This document shows positions 1-8,487 of a stretch of DNA of 26,985 nt, one piece after another (position 1 is the stretch's first letter; each line of letters begins with the position of its first letter). The position numbers and the translations under genes are program-made. The notes beneath the pieces were generated by a model. It was not told where the DNA came from, ran no database searches, and was given only the letters and a program-made list of their open reading frames with translations. This DNA is from CAUZEO01 sp963578625 (GTDB taxonomy: Bacteria > Verrucomicrobiota > Kiritimatiellia > SLOV01): the NCBI GenBank assembly GCA_963578625.1, contig CAUZEO010000028.1, positions 1 through 26,985 on the forward strand, given 5' to 3'.

Positions 1-30
1 CCCTGACCCTGACCCTGACCCTGACCCTGA
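1..30. repeat. (CCCTGA)5 hexanucleotide tandem repeat upstream of dprA
   Basis: Five perfect copies of CCCTGA run from the window edge and are followed by a degenerate partial copy. The tract ends 10 bases before the ATG of dprA. Read in the dprA frame it encodes alternating Pro-Asp, and no stop separates it from the ATG, so it may be either a leader sequence or part of the coding region. The tract may continue beyond the left edge. Copy number can change by slippage, and each unit would add or remove two residues without shifting the frame. Confidence 0.9.
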
Positions 31-40
31 CCCCGAATCC

Positions 41-1162
41 ATGGACGCCCGCACCGCATACATCACCCTGAACATGATGGACGGGATCGGCCCTGTAAAA
101 GTACGTGCCATGATCGATGCTTTGGGTTCCCCCGAAGCAATCCTCTCCTCTCACAGCGATGCGTTGCGCGGCGTGAAAGGGATCGGCCCGGAGCTGGCAC
201 GCAGGATTACTTCACCGGAAGAGCGACCGGATGCCGAAGCGGAGATCAGACGAGCAGGGAAGCTCGGCGCGCGGATCGTGACGTTTCTCGATGACGAATA
301 TCCTGCCCGCTTAAAAGAAATTCATGATCCGCCATTGGCACTGTATGTGTGCGGAACGTTTGAAGCCGCAGACCGGCATTCCATCGCTATCGTGGGCTCG
401 CGCCGCACCACGCTCTATGGCCGGACGGTGGCGGACCGGCTTGCCTATCAACTCGCAAAGGCCGGGCTGATGGTAGTAAGCGGGCTCGCCCGCGGGATAG
501 ATACCGCCGCGCACGAAGGCGCATTGAAAGGAGGGGGGCGAACCGGCGCAGTCATCGGCAGCGCGCTGGACCATCTGTATCCCCCGGAGAATCGCACACT
601 CTCGCAGAAGGTCGAGAAGAGCGGCTACCTGATGAGCGAGTTTCCGCTCGGCACCGAACCGGGCAAAACTACGTTTCCAATGAGGAACCGGATCGTCAGC
701 GGCATTTGTGTCGGCATCATCGTGGTCGAGGCAGGCCGAGGGAGCGGTGCCCTCATCACCGCTAACCAGGCGATGGAACAGGGCCGAATCGTGTTCGCGG
801 TGCCGGGCCGGATCGATGCCCCGACTTCGAGGGGCTGCCACGACCTGCTGAAACAGGGCGCTCGTCTCGTAGACGGGATCGATGACGTCTTGGAGGAATT
901 GGAGTTTCTGATCCCGCCGGAGCGTAAATCCCAGGCAAAAGAGTTGGACGAGGGGCCCACAATTCAGGTTTCCGAACCTGAGGAGAAGATTGTCCGTTCA
1001 CTTTGGAACGGGCCATTAGACGTGGATGATTTGTCAAGGAAAACAGGCCTGACCATTTCTGAAATCAGCATGCACCTGATTACCCTGGAAATGAAGCGGG
1101 TGGTGAGAATGCGTCCTGGACGTATCGTGGAACTGGCCGAAGCCGCAAAACCGAGGGCTTGA
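41..1162 (+). CDS. dprA: DNA-processing protein DprA (Smf)
   Basis: DprA binds incoming single-stranded DNA in the cytoplasm and loads RecA during natural transformation; it is also found in species not known to be competent. The 373-residue product has an N-terminal helix-hairpin-helix-like part (about residues 12-58). A Rossmann-like core follows, with IAIVGSRR, SGLARGIDTAAHEGAL, FPMRNRIVSG and EAGRGSGALITA, all typical of the family. A C-terminal winged-helix-type segment occupies roughly residues 310-365. Length is normal for the family. ATG 41 fits where homologues begin, but no Shine-Dalgarno sequence precedes it and the frame stays open to the left edge through Pro-Asp codons, so the true start could lie outside the window. 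topA follows after 78 bases on the same strand. Confidence 0.95.
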   Translation: MDARTAYITLNMMDGIGPVKVRAMIDALGSPEAILSSHSDALRGVKGIGPELARRITSPEERPDAEAEIRRAGKLGARIVTFLDDEYPARLKEIHDPPLALYVCGTFEAADRHSIAIVGSRRTTLYGRTVADRLAYQLAKAGLMVVSGLARGIDTAAHEGALKGGGRTGAVIGSALDHLYPPENRTLSQKVEKSGYLMSEFPLGTEPGKTTFPMRNRIVSGICVGIIVVEAGRGSGALITANQAMEQGRIVFAVPGRIDAPTSRGCHDLLKQGARLVDGIDDVLEELEFLIPPERKSQAKELDEGPTIQVSEPEEKIVRSLWNGPLDVDDLSRKTGLTISEISMHLITLEMKRVVRMRPGRIVELAEAAKPRA

Positions 1163-1240
1163 CATACCAACGCCCTCTTCGCACATTAACCGGCCGATTC
1201 GGAGGTGCCGAGTTTGTAAAAGCTACGAAATTGAGTATTT

Positions 1241-3850
1241 ATGGGTAAAAGTCTGGTCATTGTAGAATCGCCTGCAAAGGCGAAAACGATCAACAAGATC
1301 CTGGGTAAGGACTTTGTCGTACGCGCCTCGATGGGGCATGTCCGGGACCTCCCGGAGCGAAAGCTCGGGGTGGATATCGAAAACGGTTTCGAGCCCGAAT
1401 ACGTAACCATTAAGGGGCGGCAAAAGGTGCTGACTGAGCTATCCGCCGAGGCGAAGAAGGCGGACGCTGTCTACCTTGCCCCGGATCCGGACCGCGAGGG
1501 GGAAGCGATCGCCTGGCATCTTAAAATGGCCCTGGCGAAATCGGTCTCCGATGAAAAATTGTATCGGGTGACCTACAACGAAATCACAGCCCCTGCCATT
1601 CGCGCCGCTTTTGATAATCCTTCGCGCATCGACATGCACCGGGTAGACGCCCAACAGGCACGCCGGGTCCTCGACCGGATCGTCGGGTACCAGGTCAGTC
1701 CGCTGCTCTGGCGTCGAATTCGCGGCAGTAAGAGTGCCGGCCGCGTGCAGTCTGTCGCCCTCCGCCTGGTGTGTGAGCGGGAGCGCGAAATTCAGAATTT
1801 CGAACCGGTGGAGTATTGGAACCTCGGCGCCAAACTCCGCAAGGAAGTGGACCCTCACGATCCGTTTCCCGCGCGCCTCGCAAGGATCAATGGCGAAAAA
1901 GCGGAAGTGGGGAATGAGGAGACCGTCAATAAAATCCTCGCGGACCTGGAAAAGAGCCGTTTCCTCGTTTCGAAAATCATCAATCGGGAGCTTTCCAGGA
2001 AAGCGCCGCCACCTTTCATCACCAGCACTCTTCAGCAAGCCGGGTCCAGTGCCTATGGATTCGCGCCCAACCGAACGATGCGAATCGCCCAGACATTATA
2101 TGAAGGGGTTGATTTCGGAGAAGGCCCGGTCGGGTTGATTACCTATATGCGTACGGATTCGGTCGCGATTTCCAAGAGCGCCCAGGATGACTGTCGCAAG
2201 TTCATCGGTGAAAAGTTCGGCGACGATTACGTGCCCGCAAAGCCTCCGACGTTCAAGAGTCGCGGAAGCGCGCAGGAAGCGCACGAAGCGGTGCGACCCA
2301 CGGACGTGACCCGAACCGCCGAAGATCTGAAGTCGGTTTTGAAACCAGACGAATTGAAGCTGTATGAAATGATCTGGAAACGGCTCGTGGCATCTCAAAT
2401 GGCGCCCGCGAAGATTGCTCAACGCACGATTGAAATCGATGCGAGTTCCAAATCGGGCGATGCGGACGCGGGATCCTACCTGTTTCGGGCCACCACCTCG
2501 GACGTAACGTTTCCCGGCTATATGAAGGTCACGGGCCAGGACAAGAAAAAGGCCGGGAAAGAAGGGGAAGAAGGCGAAGAGGTGGAGAAAATTCCGCCAC
2601 TGGAGGAAGGGGAGTCCCTTGAGCGCCTCGATTGGATCCGAGAGCAGAAATTTACCCAGCCACCTCCTCGGTTTTCGGAGGCCTCCCTGGTGCGCGCCCT
2701 CGAAGAGAACGGCGTGGGGCGCCCCAGCACCTACGCCCAGGTCCTGGCTACGATCCAGAGCCGGGATTACGTTGCGCGTGAAAAACGCAATCTCATCCCG
2801 ACCGAACTGGGCATGAAGGTGAATGATTTTCTGGTTGGAAACCTGCCCCAACTTTTTGAGGTAGGTTTTACCGCGCAGATGGAGGAAGAGCTGGATGACA
2901 TTGAGCGCGGCGAGAAAGAGTGGACCGGAATGCTCCAGGGCTTTTACGATTCCTTTCAAAAATGGATCGAAAAGACCAAGGAACCCGCGGCGAACCCGGA
3001 AGAAGTTACCGCGCTCCTGGATTTGTTCGGAGGCGTGAACAAGTGGGCTCCGCCGGTCAAGCGAGGCAAGAGAACCTACAGTGACGAGGAATTCGTCGCC
3101 TCCGTCCGCAAACAGCTGGACGAGGGCAAAAAGGAGATATCGGGAAGACAGGTGGATGCCCTGATCAAGTTGGTCGCCCGCTACCGGGAAGAACTTCCCG
3201 ATGATGTGGGCGAGAGGGTGACCAAACTCGGGTTTGGCGAGGTGTACAAAACCGCGACCGCTCCCCGGGAACCTCCGCGCGAAAATTCGATCAAGAAACT
3301 GGAATTGTTGAAGGCCGTTACATTTGAGGAGCCGAGGGAGGTGGGCAAGCGAACCTACGACGATTCGCAGTTTTCCTCATCCCTTCGGGACCAGGTGGAA
3401 TCAGGCAAACGACTCTCCGACAACCAGTTAAGGTATCTCGACCGCCTGGTGCTCAAATATGCGGAGCAGGTTCCCGGATTCGAGGATATTGCCAAGGATC
3501 TTGAGTTGAACGTCGAGGAAGCCGGCCCCGATAATGAGAGCGGTCCCGTTCTTGAGTTGCTCGGAAATATCTCCGAATGGAAGCCCCCCGTCATGCGCGG
3601 AAAACGCGAATGGGATGACAGTAAATTCTTCGACTCTCTCAAAACCCAGTTTGAGCAAAAGAAATCTCTGTCGATCAAGCAACGCGAATCCCTCAAAAAA
3701 ATGTGCAAGCGGTACGCCGACCAGATTCCAGACTACCAGAAGTATGTGGAAACTCTGGGCCTTCCACCGCCCGGCGCCCCGAAAAAGGCCGCCGAAAAGA
3801 AAAACAAGAAGTCCGACGACGACAGCCCTGAAGCCGAATCCAATCTTTGA
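1241..3850 (+). CDS. topA: DNA topoisomerase I (type IA) with an unusual C-terminal triple repeat
   Basis: The enzyme relaxes negatively supercoiled DNA through a transient 5'-phosphotyrosine bond. The 869-residue protein opens with a Toprim domain (SLVIVESPAKAKTI; acidic motif D82-P-D84-R-E-G-E88). The catalytic tyrosine is Y302 in GLITYMRTDS. The rest of the type IA core, including the VGRPSTYA motif, ends near residue 580. The C-terminus lacks the paired-cysteine zinc ribbons usual in many bacterial enzymes. Instead three related segments of about 75 residues (near 591-665, 685-760 and 768-848) share the pattern Lys-Arg-Thr/Glu-Tyr/Trp, D..F, S(L/V)...Q, and a final RY/KY...P. A lysine-rich tail closes the protein. 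ATG 1241 is the first in-frame start after a TGA at 1232. The stop overlaps the TTG start of the xer gene, which suggests translational coupling. Confidence 0.96.
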   Translation: MGKSLVIVESPAKAKTINKILGKDFVVRASMGHVRDLPERKLGVDIENGFEPEYVTIKGRQKVLTELSAEAKKADAVYLAPDPDREGEAIAWHLKMALAKSVSDEKLYRVTYNEITAPAIRAAFDNPSRIDMHRVDAQQARRVLDRIVGYQVSPLLWRRIRGSKSAGRVQSVALRLVCEREREIQNFEPVEYWNLGAKLRKEVDPHDPFPARLARINGEKAEVGNEETVNKILADLEKSRFLVSKIINRELSRKAPPPFITSTLQQAGSSAYGFAPNRTMRIAQTLYEGVDFGEGPVGLITYMRTDSVAISKSAQDDCRKFIGEKFGDDYVPAKPPTFKSRGSAQEAHEAVRPTDVTRTAEDLKSVLKPDELKLYEMIWKRLVASQMAPAKIAQRTIEIDASSKSGDADAGSYLFRATTSDVTFPGYMKVTGQDKKKAGKEGEEGEEVEKIPPLEEGESLERLDWIREQKFTQPPPRFSEASLVRALEENGVGRPSTYAQVLATIQSRDYVAREKRNLIPTELGMKVNDFLVGNLPQLFEVGFTAQMEEELDDIERGEKEWTGMLQGFYDSFQKWIEKTKEPAANPEEVTALLDLFGGVNKWAPPVKRGKRTYSDEEFVASVRKQLDEGKKEISGRQVDALIKLVARYREELPDDVGERVTKLGFGEVYKTATAPREPPRENSIKKLELLKAVTFEEPREVGKRTYDDSQFSSSLRDQVESGKRLSDNQLRYLDRLVLKYAEQVPGFEDIAKDLELNVEEAGPDNESGPVLELLGNISEWKPPVMRGKREWDDSKFFDSLKTQFEQKKSLSIKQRESLKKMCKRYADQIPDYQKYVETLGLPPPGAPKKAAEKKNKKSDDDSPEAESNL

Positions 3851-4824
3851 CGACGGTCGCCCAGCCCGAATTGGATCCCTGCGTCACGCAGTACGTTCGT
3901 TACCTGCGCGCCGAGAGGGATGCGTCGGAGCACACAGTCTCCAACTATCTGCGCGACATACATCAATTCGCCTCGCATCTGACCGAGAGCGAAGATACCA
4001 CGACGATCGACTGGAGTGCCGCAGACCGGTTTTCCGCGCGTGGTTTCCTCGTGGTGTTTCAGAAAGCGGGCAGTTCCCCGGCGACGACCGGCCGCAAACT
4101 ATCCAGCCTCCGATCTTTCTATCGGTTCCTTCAACGCGAAGAGCGCGTGGACGGCAATCCGTTCTCCGGTCTACAGATGCCCCGGCGCCCTCGTAAGTTG
4201 CCCCGGATTTTGTCCATCCCGGAAGTCAACAGGCTGATCGATGCGCCGGCCGAATTGTGGAAGTCGGAAGGCACAAAGCTGGAGAATCGAAAGCGATTGT
4301 GGGCGGAGTACGCCTGGCAGCGGGATACCGCAATCCTTGAAGTCCTTTATAGCACGGGAATGCGGCTGAGCGAGTTGTCCGGGCTGTCCGAATCCAGGTG
4401 CGATTTTCTGTCCGGCGTAGTTGTCGTGCGGGGCAAAGGGAAGAAGGAAAGACTTTGTCCGCTCGGCGAACCGGCATCGAGGGCTTTTCGCCGCGCTATT
4501 GAAGCGCGACAGGCCCCCTGGTTCCTTCGGGGTGGGTTGGGTAAATGCCCGCACATGTTTCTGAACAAGAATGGCGGACCCATTACGGCCCGGTCCATTG
4601 AGAGAATGATGAAAAAATACACGCCGCTGGCCGGATTGAATATCGACCATTCTCCTCACACGCTTCGCCACACATTTGCAACCCACATGCTCGACGCTGG
4701 TGCTGATTTGCGCTGCGTCCAGGAACTGCTGGGCCACGCAAGCCTGTCCACCACCCAAATCTATACCCACGTGTCGGTCGAACGCCTCAAGCAAGTCTAC
4801 GAAGAAACCCATCCCCGGGCGTAA
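3847..4824 (+). CDS. xerC: Tyrosine recombinase XerC/XerD type
   Basis: Site-specific recombinase that probably resolves chromosome dimers at dif together with a partner. The 325-residue product has the N-terminal SAM-like DNA-binding domain (about residues 10-105) and a complete catalytic set: R173 (STGMRLSEL), K197 (RGKGKKER), H271 and R274 (HTLRHTFATH), H297 (LLGHASLSTTQ) and the nucleophile Y306 (IYTHV). The start is TTG 3847, whose last bases overlap the topA TGA by four bases. The downstream in-frame alternatives would remove part of the N-terminal domain. The dprA-topA-xer order also occurs in other bacteria, which argues for a housekeeping recombinase and not a mobile-element integrase. 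XerC versus XerD cannot be decided here, so the symbol is provisional. Confidence 0.9.
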   Translation: MTTVAQPELDPCVTQYVRYLRAERDASEHTVSNYLRDIHQFASHLTESEDTTTIDWSAADRFSARGFLVVFQKAGSSPATTGRKLSSLRSFYRFLQREERVDGNPFSGLQMPRRPRKLPRILSIPEVNRLIDAPAELWKSEGTKLENRKRLWAEYAWQRDTAILEVLYSTGMRLSELSGLSESRCDFLSGVVVVRGKGKKERLCPLGEPASRAFRRAIEARQAPWFLRGGLGKCPHMFLNKNGGPITARSIERMMKKYTPLAGLNIDHSPHTLRHTFATHMLDAGADLRCVQELLGHASLSTTQIYTHVSVERLKQVYEETHPRA

Positions 4825-5062
4825 CCAGCCTGCATCAGCTATCCTTTTCCTCTTCGCTACAATTTTTCCGAACGGACTGACAGCAATGGTGGTCACGTAA
4901 GGCCAGTTCGGTTTCAATTCCTTCTCACAACACTGGAGACGGCTGTCCCCACCGTACTGAGAATGTGTAGATCAAGAAAGGCTCCAAATCAGCGCGTCAG
5001 CTCAAATAATCCATACCAACAGCGGAGAGTGTGATTTCGGGATTCGCGCTCCCTCGTTCCCG

Positions 5063-6511
5063 TTAATCGAGATTCTTCCACTTCCGAACCGTCGCTTCAG
5101 GATCCGGCGATTCAGTAACTTCGGAAATTACGGCCATTCCAGTCGCTCCAGCTTGCCGAACCGCGATCGCATGTTCGAATTGAATCCCGCCGATCGCCAC
5201 GACCGGGAATGGTGAGAGGGAAGAGATCTGTCGGAGTCGATCCAATCCCAGCGGTTCATAGTTCATTACTTTCGATGTCGAGTGGAAGAGGGTGCCTATC
5301 GCGACGTAACTCGGGTTTACGCTGAGGGCGCGCGCCAGTTCGAAGAAACTGTGGGTGCTTAGTCCCAGGCGGATCCCCGCATCGGCGAGCGCTCGGAGGG
5401 CGCGTGGGTCCAAGTCGTCCTGGCCGAGGTGCACTCCGTATGCGCCGTGCCGGATCGCCAATTCCCAATGATCGTTGATGTACAAGCGGGTCTTCGTTGC
5501 CCGCGTACAATCGATCGCACGCTGAATCTGGCTTTCCAGGTTTTCAGTCGTGGGATCCTTGATCCGTAGTTGCATGGCACTCAGCCCTGCGGCGGCAAGC
5601 CGCTCGACCCAGCCGGCATCGGGCAGAATGGGGTATAGGCCGACAGGTGGAGGGTCACACGTTGGGAATGTCGGACGGTCTCGACCTGCTTTGGCAGTGA
5701 GCGTCACCCATGGAAAGTCTTCAGGATCGGAGGGCCAGTCGCCTGTGTGAAGCGGACAATTCTCGGAACCCGGTCCTGCCGCCGCGCGTAGCCCCTCGGA
5801 AACATAAGCCTTCGCAAGCACCAGCGCGTCGCTGAGAGGGCGTCCGAGTGCGCAAAATGATGCGATGGCGGAGGAGAGAACGCAGCCGGTGCCCCGTGAG
5901 CCTTCCCCTTGGACTCGATTCCCTGTCATCCAGAACGAAGCCTGTCCGTTCGTCCAGTAGTCCTGAACGTACGAACCTTTCCTGTGACCCCCTTTGATCA
6001 GTACTGAGGCAGATCCGAGTTCAAGGAATAATGAACCCGCTTCCTCAATCTCTTCGTCCGTGGAAATTTCTTTGCGAAGAATGGTCTGCGCCTCTGCAAG
6101 GTTTGGCGTGACGAGGTTCGCACGGGGGAAAAGTTCATCAATCAGTGCGTTTTGAGCGGAGGTCTCAATCAATCTGCCACCGGAGGACGCGGAAACGACG
6201 GGATCGCAAACAACGAAAACATCGGTTGATCCCAAGACCTCAGCTATGACGCGGATCGTATCCGCGGAACCGGGCATCCCGATTTTGACGGCATCGGGAT
6301 GCTTTCCCTCGAACGCGGATATCAATTGGGCTCTAACGGATCCTGGATCCTGATGATCAATCCGATCCACGTCGTAGGAAGATTGCGCGGTGACGGCAGT
6401 GATAACGGCACTGCCGGTCACCCCGAGACGTTCCATGGTCCGTATGTCCGCCTGGATTCCCGCGCCGCCGGAGGAATCGGTCCCGGCGATTGAAATGACT
6501 GTGGCGCACAT
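5063..6511 (-). CDS. thiDE: Fused HMP-phosphate kinase / thiamine-phosphate synthase (ThiD-ThiE)
   Basis: A two-domain thiamine enzyme of 482 residues. Residues 1 to about 265 are ThiD, which phosphorylates HMP and HMP-P; ISIAGTDSSGGAGIQAD begins the protein and the GTGC active-site motif is present in GSRGTGCVLSSAIASF. Residues from about 285 to 482 are ThiE, which joins HMP-PP to the thiazole phosphate. Visible ThiE motifs are LYPILPDAG, INDHWELAIRHGAYGVHLGQ, LGLSTHSFFELARA, YVAIGTLFHSTSK and VVAIGGI. The family's usual GP(I/V)F.T.TK is here GTLFHSTSK, a mild variation. ATG 6511 is preceded by a GGAG about five bases upstream. The gene lies 14 bases after thiG, so the two are probably one operon. 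It converges with the xer gene across a 238-base gap. Confidence 0.95.
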   Translation of the reverse strand: MCATVISIAGTDSSGGAGIQADIRTMERLGVTGSAVITAVTAQSSYDVDRIDHQDPGSVRAQLISAFEGKHPDAVKIGMPGSADTIRVIAEVLGSTDVFVVCDPVVSASSGGRLIETSAQNALIDELFPRANLVTPNLAEAQTILRKEISTDEEIEEAGSLFLELGSASVLIKGGHRKGSYVQDYWTNGQASFWMTGNRVQGEGSRGTGCVLSSAIASFCALGRPLSDALVLAKAYVSEGLRAAAGPGSENCPLHTGDWPSDPEDFPWVTLTAKAGRDRPTFPTCDPPPVGLYPILPDAGWVERLAAAGLSAMQLRIKDPTTENLESQIQRAIDCTRATKTRLYINDHWELAIRHGAYGVHLGQDDLDPRALRALADAGIRLGLSTHSFFELARALSVNPSYVAIGTLFHSTSKVMNYEPLGLDRLRQISSLSPFPVVAIGGIQFEHAIAVRQAGATGMAVISEVTESPDPEATVRKWKNLD

Positions 6512-6525
6512 GGGGCTCCGCGGCT

Positions 6526-7317
6526 CTACTTTGACGATTCGTCCTGGTGCCAGAACGGTGTGCCGAGGGTAGGGGTGCTGGGCGAGGCCATGTCGCGCGA
6601 TTCCATCAGTCCCGCTTCGAAACCCGCGCGTCCGGCCGTGATCGCGTCGCGGAATGCTTCAGCCATTCTTGCGGGATCATCCGCCAGCGCGACGGCGCTA
6701 TTGAGCAGGACCGCGTCGAATCCCATTTCCATGACGCGAGCGGCCTCGGAAGGCTTTCCGATGCCCGCATCGACGATCAGCGGCGTCTCGGGCAGGCGTT
6801 CTCGTAACGTTCTCAGTGCGGCGGGGTTTCGAATTCCTTGGCCGGATCCGATAGGTGCAGCCCATGGCATGACGGCGAGGCAACCCGCTTCCACGAGGTG
6901 GCGAGCGAGCACCAGGTCCTCGGTGGAGTAGGGAAGGACCTCGAAGCCTTGCGACACCAGCTCCCGTGCCGCCTCGACCAGGCCCAGAGGATCCGGCTGC
7001 AACGTGTAATCATCGCCGATGACCTCCAATTTGATGCGGGGAGTCTCAAAAATCTCCCGAGCCATCAGGGCCGTGGTGATGGCCTCTCTGGCCGAGTGGC
7101 ACCCGGCAGTATTCGGCAGAACGTGCGCGCCGGAGTCCTTCACCAAGTCCCAAAAAGCCTCGCCCGCCCGGTCTTCAGGCGTGTGCCTGCGAATCGAAAC
7201 GGTCACCAGTTCGGTGCCGGAAGCCCGGATCGCCTCCTGCATGGTTTCCGGAGAAGGATACTGCGCTGTTCCCAGAAGCAGCCGGCTGCGAAGTAGAAGT
7301 GTTCCGAGAGAAAACAT
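6526..7317 (-). CDS. thiG: Thiazole synthase ThiG
   Basis: ThiG builds the thiamine thiazole-phosphate ring from deoxyxylulose phosphate, the ThiS thiocarboxylate and dehydroglycine. The 263-residue TIM-barrel protein shows SLGTLLLRSRLLLGTAQYPS at the N-terminus, IKLEVIGDD (the lysine that forms the imine with substrate), VMPWAAPIGSGQGI, VDAGIGKPSEAARVMEMG and AVLLNSAVALADDP. I chose ATG 7317 because homologues begin there and GGGAG lies about 11 bases upstream. The frame stays open upstream to 7458, but that sequence is arginine- and glycine-rich and unlike the family. thiDE follows after 14 bases. No TPP riboswitch consensus was found upstream. Confidence 0.95.
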   Translation of the reverse strand: MFSLGTLLLRSRLLLGTAQYPSPETMQEAIRASGTELVTVSIRRHTPEDRAGEAFWDLVKDSGAHVLPNTAGCHSAREAITTALMAREIFETPRIKLEVIGDDYTLQPDPLGLVEAARELVSQGFEVLPYSTEDLVLARHLVEAGCLAVMPWAAPIGSGQGIRNPAALRTLRERLPETPLIVDAGIGKPSEAARVMEMGFDAVLLNSAVALADDPARMAEAFRDAITAGRAGFEAGLMESRDMASPSTPTLGTPFWHQDESSK

Positions 7318-7555
7318 AAGCCCTAATTCTCCCACAGCCCCCACGAGATATCGAGTTTTCTCCCTACCCCCTCCGTGAAAAAATCCGCCTCTTCGAAGTC
7401 GGCGACCCAAAGTAGCGGAAGTCGCCAAGACTTCCGCTCGGCGACGGATAAGCCCCACAGAGAAAAATCACCCAGAGCATCCAGGCCGAAACGAAGAAGT
7501 CGAAACACGAAATTCACTAATATCCCATAGCAGCTAAGCCGCCATCAAACGAAAT

Positions 7556-7632
7556 TAACCACGGAGCGCACGGAGTCAGCGGAGAGGAGTTTTGGTCACT
7601 CTATGTGCTCCGTGAACTCCGTGATAGAAAAA
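7556..7632. repeat. Imperfect inverted repeat built of CACGGAGNN units
   Basis: The left arm carries CACGGAG twice, nine bases apart, with a weaker third unit (CAGCGGAG). The right arm carries the complement, GTGCTCCGTG and ACTCCGTGAT. The arms can pair into a long imperfect hairpin around a short TTTTGGT centre. Similar CACGGAG-type paired arms are familiar to me from intergenic DNA of several environmental bacteria, but I cannot verify copy number here. The element lies between thiG and a degenerate coding remnant. Confidence 0.75.
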
Positions 7633-7639
7633 TTGTTGC

Positions 7640-8103
7640 AGAGAAGAGCGATGACCGATGATCGCCGTTATGAGCGAAGAATCTTACTTTCTCTTTCCCG
7701 AAACACTGTAAAGGGCTCCATGATCTGCCGCCGTCCCACGATTCGGCTATCGCAATCCTGTTTCCACCATAACCGCCGGGCGCTACGATAGAGACGCTGC
7801 GCAACGGGTGTGTGCCGCTTGCAAAAAAATGGCTCCGCGCGGTTTATATGTATCTTTTCCCATGTCTCCCGTTGACGCCGTGAATGAAACCTTGAGAGTG
7901 CCGTCGGACTCATTCCATAGTATTGGCCAGCGAGCAAAGCTCCGCTCCTCATGCGAAACGGTAGATCTTCCGCTTTTCACATTGCTTGTCTCGATCTGGT
8001 CCGATGCTGCGTGCCACCTGCCTGAAGCGCCATGTGTTTGCTTTCTTACGTCGATGTCTTTTATCTTCTCCTCCGTCTGAATTGAGAAGTAATCGACATT
8101 CAT
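7640..8103 (-). pseudogene. Decayed sialidase/BNR-repeat-like gene remnant
   Basis: Two minus-strand reading frames together look like the N-terminal part of a BNR/Asp-box protein of the exo-sialidase type. From about 8103 to 7800 the frame reads ERSFARWPILWNESDGTLKV and then KPRGAIFLQ. Near 7800 the similarity moves to another frame, giving RSVSIVAPGGYGGNRIAIAE and the Asp-box-like SWDGGRSW (near 7710-7735). Stops then occur in all frames before the inverted repeat at 7556. No complete catalytic set is visible and the C-terminal repeats are missing. The assignment rests on motif-level similarity only, and the boundaries are approximate. If correct, the intact ancestor would have acted on glycoconjugates. 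Confidence 0.42.
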
Positions 8104-8265
8104 AGAAATTGCTCACTCCATTGATCCGCCATTGCCCTGGCCTGCCGGTTGGCAGCCCAGGAGGGACTCGCAGGCGAACTGGCGGCTGCCGAAGGCTCAA
8201 CTCTTTCCGATCTTACCATCACGCAGCGATAATCTTACTTCTTTTATACTGTCACGGTCCCAGCG

Positions 8266-8277
8266 ACCGGAATGGCC
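8266..8277. repeat. 12-bp direct repeat, left copy
   Basis: ACCGGAATGGCC. The same 12 bases recur at 8488-8499 in the same orientation, on the other side of a transposase C-terminal remnant. Confidence 0.8.
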
Positions 8278-8297
8278 GACGGTAAGTGAGGTATTGA

Positions 8298-8480
8298 GGA
8301 GTTAAAGAGAGCCTGGTTTGGCTGATCAGAAGCCGGACATCAATGAAGAACGAGTGGGTAAGCGAACATCTCGGGATGGGAGTTCGCACGAGTGTGTATC
8401 ATGCGGTGAAGACGTTTCGGGAAGGGAGCCACGTGAAAGTCCGGCGGTTGAGCAAGGCCATGCTGGATTTAACAACTTAA
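8298..8480 (+). pseudogene. C-terminal remnant of an IS200-like / REP-associated transposase
   Basis: The open frame from about 8298 to the TAA at 8478-8480 reads LVWLIRSRTS, NEWVSEHLGMGVRTSVYHAV and a basic tail ending in LSKAMLDLTT. This resembles the helix-turn-helix tail found after the catalytic domain in Y1-type transposases associated with REP elements, where a W(I/V)(A/S)..L.MG motif is common. The catalytic HUH part and the tyrosine are absent, and a TGA closes the frame at 8295-8297. An ATG at 8343 could start a 45-residue peptide, but there is no reason to think it is made. It sits between two identical 12-bp repeats. Confidence 0.5.
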
Positions 8481-8487
8481 CACACTA

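Noticed and set aside
1..30. Telomere-like hexamer array
   Set aside because: Five units in frame with a bacterial gene are better explained as a coding or leader microsatellite; nothing else suggests a linear end.
2096..2959. A 287-codon minus-strand frame
   Set aside because: It is antisense to the topA core, whose motifs are unambiguous.
3847..4824. Xer-type recombinase as the integrase of a mobile island
   Set aside because: Its overlap with topA and the dprA-topA-xer order point to a housekeeping gene, and no attachment-site duplication was seen.
4825..5062. Possible terminator or RNA gene between xer and thiDE
   Set aside because: CCGAAC near 4868 can pair with GTTCGG near 4907 but the stem is short and the loop long; there is no T run and no tRNA-like fold.
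6526..7458. Longer thiG starting at 7458
   Set aside because: The extra 47 residues are unlike the family, and ATG 7317 has a ribosome site and the normal family start.
7318..7555. TPP riboswitch before thiG
   Set aside because: I looked on the minus strand for CUGAGA and the ACCUGAU...UGCCAGCG blocks and found neither.
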